64,000 nucleotides of DNA from Paenibacillus hexagrammi (GTDB taxonomy: Bacteria > Bacillota > Bacilli > Paenibacillales > NBRC-103111), in NCBI RefSeq assembly GCF_021513275.1, contig NZ_CP090978.1:3038001-3102000 (forward strand), given 5' to 3'. Positions 11,082 to 22,024 of the stretch are shown one piece after another. Each line of letters opens with the position of its first letter. Positions within the stretch are counted from its first letter, which is position 1. Both the position numbers and the translations under genes were made by a program. A model generated the notes under the pieces. That model was not told the DNA's origin, did not search any database, and saw nothing but the letters and a program-made list of their open reading frames with translations.

Positions 11082-12515
11082 TCAGTTCCCCTTTACAGCG
11101 CTGATCGTTACATTCTCTCCCTGTTCTTTAACCGTGAGTTCCGGGAAGTAATCATCAAACACGTCAACATTGACATAGCTGGTGCCATTATCAATTAGAA
11201 GCTTGTCCGCTTCGACCGGGATGGCGTGAACACCGTCAGCTGCCGTTACATCGACAGTTCGGTTTGCATCATTCCAGGTGATTTTCGCATCGACTAAAGC
11301 AGCTAGTGCCCGAGTCGGCATGTACATGTGCCCGTTCTCGCGAACAATTGGGAAACCGGCAGTCATTTCAACACCGTTGTAGGTTACTTTATGTTTGCTG
11401 ACTTCAACTTGTACGTCTGAAATGCCTGCAAGATGAAGCGCCGTAATCAACTGAGCTGCACTGCCGTCGACTTCAACATCCGGCGTAATGCCTACTTTGT
11501 TCACTTTGCGCATTTTCGGAGTCAGGTACTCTTCAATGGTTACTTTCAGCGCACTGCCGTCGTCCAATTGAAGGATTTGCTGAACACTTCCCTTACCGAA
11601 GGTTTGAACGCCGACAACTTTGGCTACGTTATAGTCCTGCAGAGCGCCGGACAGCACTTCAGATGCGCTGGCGCTGTTTTCGTTAGCAAGAATATAGACA
11701 GGAACATCGATGGTGGAGCCGCCGTTAAACGTAACCGGATCGTCTACGCCATTGCGGTCCTTCGTATGAATCAACGCGCCCTCTTTCACAAAATGCTTCG
11801 CGATATTTTCAGCCGTATCCACCAGACCGCCAGGATTGTTGCGAACATCAAGGATGAGCGCTTTTAATCCTTTGGCTTTCAGATCGGCAAGCTGTTTGTC
11901 AAAATCCTCATCCGCATCGCTGGAAAAATCAGTGATCTGGATGTAACCCACACCGTTTGAAAAGCTCTTGCTGTATACTTCAGGAACGTTGACCGACTTG
12001 CGGGTAAGATCTACGGTAACCTGCTGATCGCCACGTTGGACCGTAATCTTCGTCTTCGTCCCTTCCACACCAATAATCTTGTCACGAGCGGAATCAATCG
12101 AATTCTTATCAATCGCTACTCCATCTACAGCTACGATGTAATCATCCACCTTAAGGCCTGCTGCCTCGGCAGCAGAGTCCGGGAATACCTCGGAGATATA
12201 GACACCACTCTCGTCCATGCCAATTCGTGCGCCCATACCTACATAGTTATTTTCCAAGGAACTGGAAAACTGATTCAACTCATCCTTTGTAAAATATACC
12301 GTGTACGGGTCCTTAAGACCTTCCACCATTTGCTGTATGGATTCACCCTGCAGATCATTCTCCGTCACACCGCTGACATGCATGGTTCCGAGAATTTGTC
12401 TGACCTGCTGGGTTTGTATATCTTCCTGCGCCATAGCTTGAGCGGGAATAACCGCCAGGAATGTTGCTGCCGCAGCTAAAGTTACCTTCATTGTCTTCAT
12501 GCCGGTATGTTTCAT
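11082..12515 (-). CDS. S41-family C-terminal processing protease (CtpA-like)
   Basis: This is an exported serine protease of about 477 residues. It has a signal peptide (start ATG 12515, AGAGG upstream), a PDZ domain ([19 protein letters not shown] to KITVQRG), and an S41 catalytic core with the Ser in [13 protein letters not shown] and the Lys in [11 protein letters not shown]. The C-terminus is a copper-amine-oxidase-type stalk domain ([17 protein letters not shown]), common in Paenibacillus surface proteins. It probably trims envelope proteins. Its position between mutS and mutL is unusual: the two repair genes are commonly adjacent in Bacillales. Confidence 0.9.
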   Translation of the reverse strand: MKHTGMKTMKVTLAAAATFLAVIPAQAMAQEDIQTQQVRQILGTMHVSGVTENDLQGESIQQMVEGLKDPYTVYFTKDELNQFSSSLENNYVGMGARIGMDESGVYISEVFPDSAAEAAGLKVDDYIVAVDGVAIDKNSIDSARDKIIGVEGTKTKITVQRGDQQVTVDLTRKSVNVPEVYSKSFSNGVGYIQITDFSSDADEDFDKQLADLKAKGLKALILDVRNNPGGLVDTAENIAKHFVKEGALIHTKDRNGVDDPVTFNGGSTIDVPVYILANENSASASEVLSGALQDYNVAKVVGVQTFGKGSVQQILQLDDGSALKVTIEEYLTPKMRKVNKVGITPDVEVDGSAAQLITALHLAGISDVQVEVSKHKVTYNGVEMTAGFPIVRENGHMYMPTRALAALVDAKITWNDANRTVDVTAADGVHAIPVEADKLLIDNGTSYVNVDVFDDYFPELTVKEQGENVTISAVKGN

Positions 12516-12572
12516 GTTAACCTCTCCCATGCCGTAATTTGGTATCACGTCTTCGAACGGTTGCGAACTACG

Positions 12573-15472
12573 CTAGTTCTGAAGCTTTTGCTTCCATTCA
12601 TAAACAAGATTAAGCGCCTGAAGCGGCGTCATATTAATTAAATCGATACTTTTGAGCTGATCTAAGACGTGCTGGGTCTTCGGATCGAGCTTTTTCTTCG
12701 CAGCCGATGTTTGAGCGGTATCCTCTTCAAAAAGGAAAGCTGTTGAATAGCTGCAGCCGAGCTCGACTGGCCAATCGCAGTAAGCTCCGACGATGTAGCT
12801 AACTGCTCAGACGCGGATAGTTCCACAGATGATGCTGACTGTCCAGACGCGGATAGTTCCGCAGATGATGCTGACTGCTCGAACTCCGGTAGTTCCGCTG
12901 AAGCGCTAGACAGCTGCTCAGGTGATTCTGCTATGGCAGCAGTCCGCTGATTTGAAGATAATTCGACTTCGGATGCAGCCGATCTTTGAGCAGCGTAACC
13001 ATTCTTGCCTTGCATCTGGGACGCTCGGCCCTCACTGGCTGCGACCTGCTGAGATGCTACCACTTGTGATGCTGCGGCGGCGCGGTCCTCGAAGCCATTC
13101 AACAGCTCGTACGAGCGTTGAATGATCGCTTCCGGCAGCCCTGCTATCTCGGCGCAGTAGATGCCGTAGCTCGTGCTCGCGGCCCCGGGGATCAGCTTGC
13201 GCAGGAAGGTCACCTGCCTGCCGCTTTCTTTCACCGCCATGCAGTGATTGCGCAGGTGCTTCAAGCTTTCTTCCAAGTGCGCAAGCTCATGGAAATGCGT
13301 GGAGACCAGCGTTTTGCAGCCAATTCTGTCATGCAAAAACTCGATCACCGACTGCGCAATGGCCATGCCTTCCCCTGTCGAGGTCCCGCGGCCCAGCTCG
13401 TCAATGATGACAAGACTCTTGCTCGTCGCCTTCTCCGTCATAACCTGAATGTCCATCATCTCGACCATGAACGTACTCTGCCCGCCGATCAAATCATCGG
13501 CTGCACCGATACGCGTAAAGATGCGGTCGATGACCGGAATCCGGGCAGCGCTTGCCGGTACGAAGCAGCCAATCTGCGCCATCAGGCAGATCACGGCAAC
13601 CTGCCTCATGTAGGTGCTCTTCCCGGCCATGTTCGGTCCGGTGATAAGCAGGATGCGGCCCTTCTCCTGCTCGAGGTTCGTTGCGTTAGCAATGAACGAA
13701 CCGTCTTGAATGACCGCCTCGACAACCGGATGCCGGCCGTCTTCAATCTGGAGATCAAAGCCTTCGCCGATCTCCGGCTTGCGGTAGTGGTTCGCCGCGC
13801 TCACAGCAGCTAGAGACTGGTATACATCCGCAGCAGCGATCACTTCGGCCAATTGCTGCAATCTGGAGATATGTCCGGAGATCCGGTCCCTCAGTTCTGT
13901 GAACAATTCATACTCCAGATCAACCATTTTATCTTGTGCTTCCAAAATCAGTGATTCTTTTTCTTTAAGCTCCGGCGTCACATACCGTTCTGCGTTAGCA
14001 AGTGTTTGCTTTCGCTCGTAGCGACCTTCGGGCAATGTCGCCATGTTGGCCTTCGTGACTTCAATAAAGTAGCCGAACACTTTGTTATAGCCGATCTTCA
14101 GCGATTTGATGCCGGTCGCTTCCCGCTCCTTACGCTCCAGCTCGGCAATCCACTGCTTGCCGTTCTTGTTCGCTTCACGAAGCTGATCCAGATAAGCATG
14201 GTACCCTTCCCGAATCATGCCCCCGTCTCGAATGGACACTGGCGGCTCGTCCGTGATGGCATCGGCGATCCAAGACATCACATCCGCGCAATCGTCCATA
14301 TTATGGACAAGCTTGCGCAGTGTTTCCGATCCGGATGCCGCGCAAACCTCTTGCAAAAGAGGAACCTGCTGAAGCGAATGCTTGAGCGACTGCATATCTC
14401 TTGCATTCGCGTTACCGTATGAGATTCTCGCGACAAGCCGCTCCAAATCGTAGACTTCCTTGAGCGCCTGCTTCACATCTTCACGGACAATCAGCTGATT
14501 GTACAGAACATTTACCGCTTCCAAGCGTTCTTCGATACGGCTCACACTCATAAGCGGCTTCTCTATCCATCTGCGCAGCAGACGCGCGCCCATTGCCGTG
14601 ACAGTCCGATCCAGCAGCCAGAGCAGTGAACCTTTCTTACTCCGCTCTCTTACAGTTTCAACGAGTTCCAAATTTCTTCTCGTGAATGGATCCATGGTCA
14701 TGAACTGATCCGGTTCGTAAACGCGAATATGCTTGATATGCGTGAGTGCCCGCTTTTGCGTTTCCTTCAAATAGCTGAGCAGCAAAGCGACACCTTGTTT
14801 ATTTAGCTCCGGTAAGCTCGAAAGCATGGTATCAGTTGCAAATTGCTGTGCAAGCAAGCTTTGGTCCGCTTCGGACCACTCCGTCACAACAGCGCCGCGG
14901 TTCCAATTGGCTGTAGCTTCGCGCACCTGCTCAAGGAGAAGCTTACCGGCAATCAGCTCAGAGGGACTATACACATTCAATTCATCCAAGACTAGCTCCC
15001 AAGATGCAGGCAGCAGTGTCGTGTACAGCTCCCCAGTTGAAATGTCGCAAGCGGTAAAGGCATACCCTTCACTGCCGCTTACCAGCGACACCATGTAGTT
15101 ATTGCTGGTTTCGCCCAGCAGTTTGCTATCCATCACGGTGCCCGGCGTAACGATTCTTACGATTTCGCGGCGGACGACGCCTTTGGCTTCCGCAGGGTCT
15201 TCCACCTGCTCGCAGATGGCAACCTTGTACCCTTTTTCTATCAAACGCGCGACATAATTCTCCGCTGAATGATAGGGCACGCCGCACATCGGTATCCGGT
15301 CCTCGCCCCCGCCAACACGGCTTGTTAAGGTGATCTCCAGCTCTCTGGCCGCGTTTACGGCGTCTTCAAAAAACATTTCATAAAAATCGCCTAATCGAAA
15401 AAATAAAAAAGCATCGGGAACCTGCGCCTTGACGGCCAGGTACTGTTGAATCATCGGCGTGTACTGAGCCAT
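12573..15472 (-). CDS. mutS: DNA mismatch repair protein MutS (C-terminal frameshift, repeat-expanded linker)
   Basis: MutS recognises mismatches. Visible are the mismatch-binding domain (FFRLGDFYEMFFEDA, with the Phe-x-Glu reader), the Walker A GPNMAGKST, the DELGRGTST motif and STHFHEL. The start ATG 15472 follows GGAGG by 5 nt. Near the end the frame is lost at the A5 run 12729-12733. Adding one base restores FEEDTAQTS... and the terminal MutS helices ending LNLVYEWKQKLQN at stop 12573. Corrected length is 966 residues, about 100 longer than usual, because of a Ser/Ala-rich linker made of 12-residue repeats. Confidence 0.94.
12746..12961 (-). repeat. Degenerate 36-bp tandem repeats in the mutS linker
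   Basis: The boundary motif TAGTTCC (plus strand) recurs at 12818, 12854 and 12890, exactly 36 bp apart. Degenerate flanking copies can be traced from 12746 to about 12961. The best copies are nearly identical (12818-12853 and 12854-12889). They encode 12-residue units such as ELSASGQSASSV, ELSASEQLATSS and ELPEFEQSASSA on the minus strand. Confidence 0.85.
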
Positions 15473-15524
15473 GTGTGCCTCCATCTATGAATCTATGAAA
15501 ACGAATCCCCCTAGGGGTTTCTCT

Positions 15525-15578
15525 AAAAAACGATAACAGGAGAGCCTGCCCGTCTGTAAAGCCGGTAGGCCGTCCTGT
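15525..15578 (-). terminator. Hairpin terminator between amidoligase gene and mutS
   Basis: On the minus strand ACAGGA (15573-15578) pairs with TCCTGT (15536-15541) around an inner GCCT/AGGC stem. This is followed by TTATCG and a T6 run (15525-15530). It fits a terminator or attenuator lying between the upstream gene and the mutS start. A CCCCTAGGGG palindrome follows at about 15508-15517. Confidence 0.6.
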
Positions 15579-15605
15579 ATGTACATGTAAAGAAGTCGTT
15601 TCTTA

Positions 15606-17062
15606 TTATATCATGAAACTTTGTGCAATTGCCTCTTTCCGATGAAAGGGTGCAATTTTCCAAGCTTTGCGGATGTCCTCCCGCTCGTTCCACGCTTCCA
15701 TCCGCTCTATTCGAGCTTTGAGCTTATCGAGTGTTTTGGCATGCAAGCTGTAAGCTGGCAGCTTCTCTAGATCTCTCCACAGCTCTGCGACAGTTGCGTG
15801 CAGGGCTTTTTATCCCCGAGATAGTACGCTCTCTGGATATCGAGGCTTTGGAGCGGCTGCTTCGGCAGCAGCCAGTAATTGTCCGCGATCAGCGAAGCCA
15901 GCGCGAAAATGCCGTGAGCCAACGAAGGCGACATCATCCAGCTTGGCAATGTCCGGTACTCGAAGCCGCCATGCGGCTTACGTCGGAAGTCGCCGAGGAA
16001 GCCGTAGCGCGGCCGGCGGCTGCGGGTCGTCGCGCCTTCGATCTGCATGAGCGGCAGCGCGAGGTAGTTATCGAGCGCGCGCAGGAGGTGACTGTTCAGC
16101 CAGCACCGGCTGAAGTGGATGTGCCCGCCGAGTGGAAAGCCTTCCACCGGCATGCCGCCCGAGAGCCATGCGAGGCTCTCGTCGGGGATCGCCCGCGCGG
16201 CGAGCTGCATCGATCGATGCAGATTCTTCGCGAGCTCGCGCGGGTCCGTGCTCGGCTGCGGGCGCAGCTCCGCCAGCGGCAGAATGACGCGATGCCCGCT
16301 GAGCACGATGGCATCGCAGCCCACGGCGCCATCCCGCGTCAGAAAGCGGTCGGCGGACACGACCTTGCCCTGCTTGCTGAGCAGCAGGAACTCGGGGTCG
16401 CTTCCCAGCATCACCCGTTCCGTGCGCCGCTGCTCGATATCCAGAGCGGCTGCGTACCGGTCCATCGCTTCCGCAAGCAGATCCGCCTCACGCTCGTTGA
16501 GCTTCGGTGCAGGCTCCACGTCCAGCACCAAGGTATGTCCGCTCGGCATGATGCCAATCGACACAAGGCCATAGTCAAGCCCCAGAGCGTAGACTGCCTT
16601 AACCGCTTCACGGCTTGCTCTGCGTACATGAAAGGTTGCTTTATCTGCAGGTACTTCTTCATAAGAGGAAGGCTGATGCTTGCGAATAGCGTTATAGATT
16701 GCCTGCTTGGTTTGCAGAAGGCTCTCTTTTTTCTCATAGACAGACAATGCCTGCAAATGAAACACCATGACTTTATACATATAAGGGTATGCACTTTGAC
16801 TGATTTGTTCTTTGTAGGCAGCCGGAGTCTTGATCCCGTGCAAAGCGAGCAGTTCATTGCGCTTAGTCTGCTGCTTGGCTCGGAGTATTGCTTTGATAGG
16901 CTGCAGCACAGGCACTCCGCTGATCTCACCATGAGCTGAGCCCCAATGAATCACGAAATGACCGTTCCAATCCTCCGGCAGTGCGGTACCATTAGGCATG
17001 CGCATGCGGCTAGCCAGCTTCCATGCATCTTGTTCATGAAAATGGAGAAAATAAGTATCCAT
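15606..17062 (-). CDS. Putative amidoligase (COOH-NH2 ligase-like) protein, frameshifted
   Basis: The central region has features of the phage-type COOH-NH2 ligase family (ATP-grasp/glutamine-synthetase-like amidoligases). These are GSDPEFLLL, GCDA, AELRPQPSTDPRELAKNL, GGHIHF and a late FEYRTLPSW segment. Its N-terminal 150 residues lack a recognised motif. The frame stops early at 15767. Adding one T to the T5 run 15807-15811 restores ALHATVAELWRDL and a natural end at 15606, giving 485 residues. A TTG at 17086 is an alternative start. It lies between cotE and mutS on the same strand. A role in forming amide bonds in the spore or cell envelope is inference. Confidence 0.65.
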
Positions 17063-17220
17063 CGCTACGATTCCCGACCTTTCCAAGCAGCTTCAGTTAC
17101 AGCTTCTTGATACAGCAGTATTCATCCCTTCAGCAGCTTTCTCCAATTGCAACGGAGTCCTTCACTGCTCCAGATCAACAGTCTGAGCATGCTGTTCCCG
17201 CCCATTTTCACATAGACAAC

Positions 17221-17243
17221 AAAAAAGAGGGCAAGTGCCCTCT
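17221..17243 (-). terminator. Rho-independent terminator after cotE
   Basis: On the minus strand AGAGGGCA and TGCCCTCT form an 8-bp perfect stem with a 2-nt loop (17226-17243), directly followed by TTTTTTGTTGTC. It lies 45 bp past the cotE stop. Confidence 0.85.
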
Positions 17244-17287
17244 GCCGAACCGTATGCTCCCGCATATGGTGGAGTATAAGGTTCCAA

Positions 17288-17854
17288 CTAATCCAATTCA
17301 TCCTCAAGCAGCGCAGCGTCTAGGTCCTCGAACTCGCCATCCACGCTGTCGTCGAAATCCACATGCTTGTCGTCGAAGTCATTGCAGCCGTTCGCACAAA
17401 CGACTACACAGACCTTCGTTTCGGCAACCATTTCCACCTGGAACTCCCGTTCCACCCGAATAATAACGCTGTCGCCGCTCGTGGAGATGCTGGCTTCCAC
17501 ACAGTTAGGCTCTTGCGTTGCGACAGCGGAAACTTCGGCCGTAGCCGACTTATGTTTTTTGTCCAGATAGCTTAGCGGGACAATTTCTACATAAGAAACC
17601 GTTTCTTTTGCCACATCGGTTTTGGTGTTGCGATCGTAAGAATACCAAATGTTGATATCATAAGTACCAACTACCTCTACTCCATCTCCGGATTGGATCG
17701 CTTCATATTGGTTATTGATGATCCAAGCGCCCAGTATACTGGTCGGAGAAAAGGGCGGAGTCACGGTATGACTTACGTGCGAGAATTTGCGACCTTTGCC
17801 GCAGACAGCTTTGGTAATAATCTCTCTGCACTGCAAATCTTTATCTATTGACAT
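17288..17854 (-). CDS. cotE: Outer spore coat morphogenetic protein CotE
   Basis: CotE organises outer spore coat assembly. The 188-residue protein carries the family's N-terminal CREIITKAVCGKGRK segment, the central SILGAWIINN and TYDINIWYSYD motifs, and the typical acidic C-terminal tail (ending in about 30 Asp/Glu-rich residues). ATG 17854 is preferred: GAGG sits 8-12 nt upstream, whereas the longer frame to 17884 has no site. cotE next to mutS is a conserved order in Bacillales and marks the organism as a spore former. Confidence 0.95.
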   Translation of the reverse strand: MSIDKDLQCREIITKAVCGKGRKFSHVSHTVTPPFSPTSILGAWIINNQYEAIQSGDGVEVVGTYDINIWYSYDRNTKTDVAKETVSYVEIVPLSYLDKKHKSATAEVSAVATQEPNCVEASISTSGDSVIIRVEREFQVEMVAETKVCVVVCANGCNDFDDKHVDFDDSVDGEFEDLDAALLEDELD

Positions 17855-18138
17855 CCTTTCAACCTCCTCCATACAATCATTCATTACAATTGTATGCAGG
17901 ACATCCGTCTAGAGTGACAACTTTTTTCGAGTATCTATTTTTACTTTTCCAAACGGCTTAGCAGACCATTATGCGGCAAAATTACAGCGATTCCAGACAC
18001 CAGCTTACAGATAAGTAAGATCTTATATACGTATAAATGTATGTGTGCGAATTGCGATATTGCTTTTCTCTTCATTTCTACCTACCAATAGCGCTTGATC
18101 CCTCAGTCAGAAACAGCTCCCAACCCACCGCACTTCCC

Positions 18139-19101
18139 TCACGACCCGCCTGCCGGTCTCTGCTTCTTCTGCTTCTTCGCCACATACAAGTATTGAAGCA
18201 GTTCCGTGTTTAGCTGCAAAATTGCAGAGCGAACCTCGAACTCCTCCCGCGAACCGGGCAGCGGCATTTCCTTGTAGCGCTCATTCAAAACCTCCAGCTC
18301 TTTTTCCGTATGTCCAATGTAGTAATCTTCTTTCACATGTTCACTCAGGTCATCGAATATTGCGGCTACAAGCTCGCCCTGAGGCAAAGTCTGATAAACG
18401 CGGGCCACTAGATCCGTCATCCGATGGATCAGATCCAATTGCTCGCCGCGCATGTAAAAGTACACCCTCCAATAAGGATCCCCGCCAAAAATCAGGGAAT
18501 TATCCAAGGAACGCTTCGCCAGCGCTGCACCCTTTTCTATCGCCTCAGCAGCTTCCAGCAGTTCTTTTCCATCCCAGACGAGTGTGTTGTCTCTCAAATG
18601 AGACGCAATGTGCCTGAATATATCGGAGAACAGGCGCTCCACACGTTCCTTCTCCCTCACGAGATTCCGGTCCGCTTTCGGCATGTAAGCGATGTTGATA
18701 AGTGTTGCCGTGCCGAGGCCGACTACGAGCAGCTTGATTTCGTTCAGAATCGCCTCAGCCCCCGCATTCTGATAGGCGTAAAGATGAAACATCACCACGG
18801 CTCCGGTTACCATTCCGTCACTCAGCTTCAGGCGATGAAGTATAGGAAATACAATCAGAACAAACAATCCAACTACCCAAGCATGAAAACCGAATACATG
18901 AAACAAGAGGGATCCGAACAACAGCCCCATCACAGAGGCTCCTATTCGCTGAACGGCGCTTTGAAGCCCTTTTTTCTTAGTCACTTCGATGCCCAGAATA
19001 GCGAGGAGCCCAGCAGACGCTGGTGAAGCAAGCCCCCATACATGGGCCGCATACATCGCGATCACGACGGAAAGAGCGGTTTTAATAACACGAAAGCCCA
19101 T
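18139..19101 (-). CDS. Aromatic acid exporter family membrane protein (YqjA-like)
   Basis: The protein is about 320 residues. The N-terminal half has four or five membrane segments with the family opening GFRVIKTALSVVIAMYAA, and IGASVMGLLFG. The second half is a cytoplasmic helical domain (RNLVREKERVERLFSDIFRHI). This is the pattern of DUF939/ArAE_1 proteins such as Bacillus YqjA, related to FUSC-type exporters. ATG 19101 follows AGGAGG by 8 nt. The transported compound is unknown. It is the last gene on the minus strand before a 250-bp gap to cotE. Confidence 0.8.
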   Translation of the reverse strand: MGFRVIKTALSVVIAMYAAHVWGLASPASAGLLAILGIEVTKKKGLQSAVQRIGASVMGLLFGSLLFHVFGFHAWVVGLFVLIVFPILHRLKLSDGMVTGAVVMFHLYAYQNAGAEAILNEIKLLVVGLGTATLINIAYMPKADRNLVREKERVERLFSDIFRHIASHLRDNTLVWDGKELLEAAEAIEKGAALAKRSLDNSLIFGGDPYWRVYFYMRGEQLDLIHRMTDLVARVYQTLPQGELVAAIFDDLSEHVKEDYYIGHTEKELEVLNERYKEMPLPGSREEFEVRSAILQLNTELLQYLYVAKKQKKQRPAGGS

Positions 19102-19168
19102 AGGGCTCACCTCCTTGAGGGGTGGTCTATGGGCTACATTATTTCACGTTCATTCCTTAGAGGCAAGT

Positions 19169-20014
19169 CTACCGCTGTTTCGTAATTCGATCTTCCAAAT
19201 AGGCTACCGCTTGATACATCAAGGCCGCGACAATCGCGATTACGATCAGCGTACTCATCACCAGTGTAAAGTTAAACACCTGGAAGCCGTATATAATCAA
19301 GTACCCCAAGCCGATCTGAGATACGAGAAATTCACCGACGATCACACCTACCCAGGCCAAGCCGACATTGGCTTTCAAGGTAGAAATGATGGTGGGAAAC
19401 GAAGCGGGAAGGATAACCTTTTGCAGCACTTTGCGCTTATTTCCGCCGAAAATTTCTACGACTTTTACGTAGTTGGCATCCACTTCTTTAAAACTTCCAT
19501 ATACAACCAGAGTTGTAATGATTACAGTTATGGAAAGTGTCGTGGCAATAATGGAGAGAAGTCCAGGACCCAGTCCCACGATAAACAGGGGCCCTAGCGC
19601 CACCTTCGGCATGCTGTTGAGGACAACAATGTAAGGGTCGAGCACTCTGGATAAAAACGGTGACCACCAAATGACGACCGCGAGCGCTGTGCCAAATAAG
19701 GTGCCCAAAGCGAAACCTACAATCGTTTCAAAAACGGTAGCTCCTACGTGAGGCAGGAGGCTTCCATCGAGCAGTTTATCCCAGAGCAGCGTGAATACCT
19801 TGGACGGGTAGCTGAAGAGTAGAACATCGATCCACTTCAAGCGGCCTGCGGCTTCCCACAAGGCAAAGAAAATGACAAGTATGGCCAGCTGAGTCAGCCT
19901 TACCTGCTTCGTTTTCTTTTTTTGGGCGGATAAAAAGCCCTGATGTACCGCTCTTGACAGCTCCTTCATCTCCACTTCTGAGACCGGTGTCCGATGCTTC
20001 CATTCATTCTCCAT
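19169..20014 (-). CDS. ABC transporter permease, SsuC/TauC type
   Basis: This is a six-helix BPD permease of about 281 residues. The family EAA loop reads [37 protein letters not shown] (around residues 205-240). It forms the channel of an NMT1/SsuA-type importer with the ATPase and binding protein encoded just upstream. ATG 20014 has GGAGG 8 nt upstream and overlaps the ATPase stop by 11 bp. A frame running on to 20188 is not used. The substrate class could be sulfonate, nitrate, or a thiamine or riboflavin precursor. Confidence 0.9.
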   Translation of the reverse strand: MENEWKHRTPVSEVEMKELSRAVHQGFLSAQKKKTKQVRLTQLAILVIFFALWEAAGRLKWIDVLLFSYPSKVFTLLWDKLLDGSLLPHVGATVFETIVGFALGTLFGTALAVVIWWSPFLSRVLDPYIVVLNSMPKVALGPLFIVGLGPGLLSIIATTLSITVIITTLVVYGSFKEVDANYVKVVEIFGGNKRKVLQKVILPASFPTIISTLKANVGLAWVGVIVGEFLVSQIGLGYLIIYGFQVFNFTLVMSTLIVIAIVAALMYQAVAYLEDRITKQR

Positions 20015-20795
20015 CACCCGCACCTCCTTTGTCCAGAGCATCGAATTCCTGCCAGACCGACTTGAACAAGGCATTAAAGCCCGGAAGCTCACGTGCCGTA
20101 AAAGGAAGCGCATCTCGAATGTCCTGCGGAATCGCAAATTCACGGCGGATCCGCCCCGGGTTCGGCTCGAGGACAATAATTCGGTCACTCATGGCGATGG
20201 CCTCCGAAATGTCGTGAGTCACCAGAATGGCCGTCTTGTTCTTGGCCCGAAGCGTCTCGACCACCAGATCCTCGAGCTGAAGCTTCGTCTGGTAATCCAG
20301 CGCGGAGAAAGGTTCATCCAGCAGCATAATCTCCGGCTCCGTCGCAAGGGTTCTCACCAACGCCACACGCTGCCGCATACCTCCGGATAATTGAGTTGGA
20401 TAATAATCCTTAAATCCTAGGAGCCCCATTTCTTCTAATAAATGAAGCACATATTCTCGTTTCTCAGCAGTCAGAGTACCCGAAAGTTCCAAACCGATCG
20501 CCGCATTGTCAAAGATGGTACGCCAAGGAAACAGATAATCCTGCTGAAGCATATACCCCATGCGCTTGGATGGACCGTTCACGGCTTCGCCCGCCATCTT
20601 CACGGAACCTGCAGTCGGAGCAATAAGTCCGGCTATAATCGATAACAGAGTTGTTTTGCCACAGCCGCTCGGACCGATTAGACTGACAAATTCGCCTTGC
20701 TGAACAGCAAAATGGATATGCTGTAGGGCCAAGGTAGCCCGCTGCTTCGTGACATAAATTTGCGTGACTTCATTGATGGATACGGCTGCGTCCAT
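20004..20795 (-). CDS. ABC transporter ATP-binding protein, SsuB/TauB type
   Basis: The protein is 263 residues with Walker [11 protein letters not shown]-loop [10 protein letters not shown], signature [13 protein letters not shown], Walker [12 protein letters not shown] and the switch His in LVTHDISEA. It energises the import system. ATG 20795 is preferred because GGAGG is 7 nt upstream, while ATG 20801 sits almost on the site. It lies in the operon order binding protein, ATPase, permease. Confidence 0.93.
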   Translation of the reverse strand: MDAAVSINEVTQIYVTKQRATLALQHIHFAVQQGEFVSLIGPSGCGKTTLLSIIAGLIAPTAGSVKMAGEAVNGPSKRMGYMLQQDYLFPWRTIFDNAAIGLELSGTLTAEKREYVLHLLEEMGLLGFKDYYPTQLSGGMRQRVALVRTLATEPEIMLLDEPFSALDYQTKLQLEDLVVETLRAKNKTAILVTHDISEAIAMSDRIIVLEPNPGRIRREFAIPQDIRDALPFTARELPGFNALFKSVWQEFDALDKGGAGDGE

Positions 20796-20867
20796 ATGCA
20801 TTCCTCCTCGTAGCTAGGATAAAAGAAACTAGAGCCCCCTAAAGCGCATCTCTCAAGTCAAACAGCA

Positions 20868-21877
20868 TTACTCCTTCACGGAGCTTTTCGCTTTTTCGGC
20901 AAAAGAATTATCAACCAACTTGCTCCAAGCCACTTTTTCCTTCAATTCCCCTGCTGTTGTCATCACGTCAAGCAGGTTGTTCCATTCCGCCTCGTCTACA
21001 ATCGGATCAGTTGCATAAGAGCCTTGATCCTTGTAACGTTTGATCACACTTTTGACAATATCCAGGTCCGTATCTTTAAAATAAGGCAGCACCGCTTCGG
21101 CAATCTCGTCTACGCTCTTGGCCTGCACCCAGTTCTGGGCTCTCTGAACGGCATTCGTAAATTTCTGAATCGTATCCGGGTTTTTATCCATGAAGCTCTT
21201 CTTGCTCATAAACACGGTATATGGCAGATGCCCGCTCTCTACCCCGAAAGAAGCCAGCACGTAGCCCTTCCCTTCCTTCTCAACAATAGATGCCTGCGGC
21301 TCGAACAGCTGCACATATTCACCAGTGCCCGAAGAATATGCGGAAGTAATGTTGGCAAAGTCAATATTCTGGATCAGCTCTAGGTCCTTATGCGGGTCAA
21401 TGCCGTGTTTTTTAAGTGTAAACTCGCCGGCCATTTGCGGCATGCCGCCTTTTCTTTGTCCGAGGAAAACAGAACCTTTCAGCGAATTCCAATCAAAGTT
21501 ATCCACTTTCTTACGTGCTACCAAGAATGTTCCGTCCGTTTGTGTCAATTGGGCAAAATTGATCACGGGATCATCCGAGCCCTGCTGGGACACGTAGATG
21601 GAAGTCTCCGAGCCTACCAGCGCAACATCGATACCGCCTGACAGCAGCGCCGTCATCGTCTTGTCACCGCCCGGCGTTGTCGTTAACTCTACGTCCAAGC
21701 CTTCATCTTTAAAAATCCTTGCGACAACGCCACATACTGCGGCGCATAAAACAGCGACCGGGTCACTTCCCCAATCTTAACCTTTGTCGTTCCCTCCGAC
21801 TTACTGCCGCATGCCGATAGCACACAGCTTAGCAGCAGGATAACCGATAGACCTACTATCCAGCCTTTCCGTTTCAT
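20868..21877 (-). CDS. ABC transporter substrate-binding lipoprotein, NMT1/SsuA-like (frameshifted)
   Basis: The N-terminal frame (from 21877) gives a lipoprotein signal with lipobox LSAC, then KIGEVTRSLFYAPQYVALSQG. The main frame gives GLDVELTTTPGGDKTMTALLSGGIDVALVG, the typical periplasmic fold of NMT1/THI5-like proteins. They join into one 336-residue protein if one A is added to the A5 run at 21711-21715, giving GFFKDEG. It should capture the ligand for the ABC importer encoded downstream. The ligand is not evident. Confidence 0.88.
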
Positions 21878-21961
21878 GGTCGGTCCCTCCTAGTCATTTA
21901 TGTTACAGTATCCTATGCAGGAGCCCAGAAGTCTGTTAATAACAAGATGAAAGAGGACAAA

Positions 21962-22004
21962 GAAAAACAGCATCCTGCAGGAGAAAACCTGTCAAAATGC
22001 TGTT
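21962..22004 (-). terminator. Rho-independent terminator after M32 carboxypeptidase gene
   Basis: On the minus strand AACAGCAT (21997-22004) pairs with ATGCTGTT (21966-21973), with an inner CAGG/CCTG pairing. TTTCTTTG follows. It starts about 20 bp past the stop of the carboxypeptidase gene. Confidence 0.7.
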
Positions 22005-22024
22005 TGTTGTTAGATTACCTTACA

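Noticed and set aside
15525..15578. Structured leader upstream of mutS, considered as a riboswitch
   Set aside because: The structure is one hairpin followed by a T6 run, with no conserved aptamer core that I recognise. A terminator for the upstream gene explains it better.
15731..16939. A 402-codon plus-strand open frame
   Set aside because: It is antisense to the amidoligase gene, whose motifs, codon pattern and neighbours are convincing. The plus-strand translation is Arg/Gln/His-rich without domain motifs, as expected for a shadow frame in GC-rich coding DNA.
17122..17307. A 61-codon minus-strand frame overlapping the end of cotE
   Set aside because: It overlaps the cotE 3' end and the cotE terminator and has no ribosome binding site.
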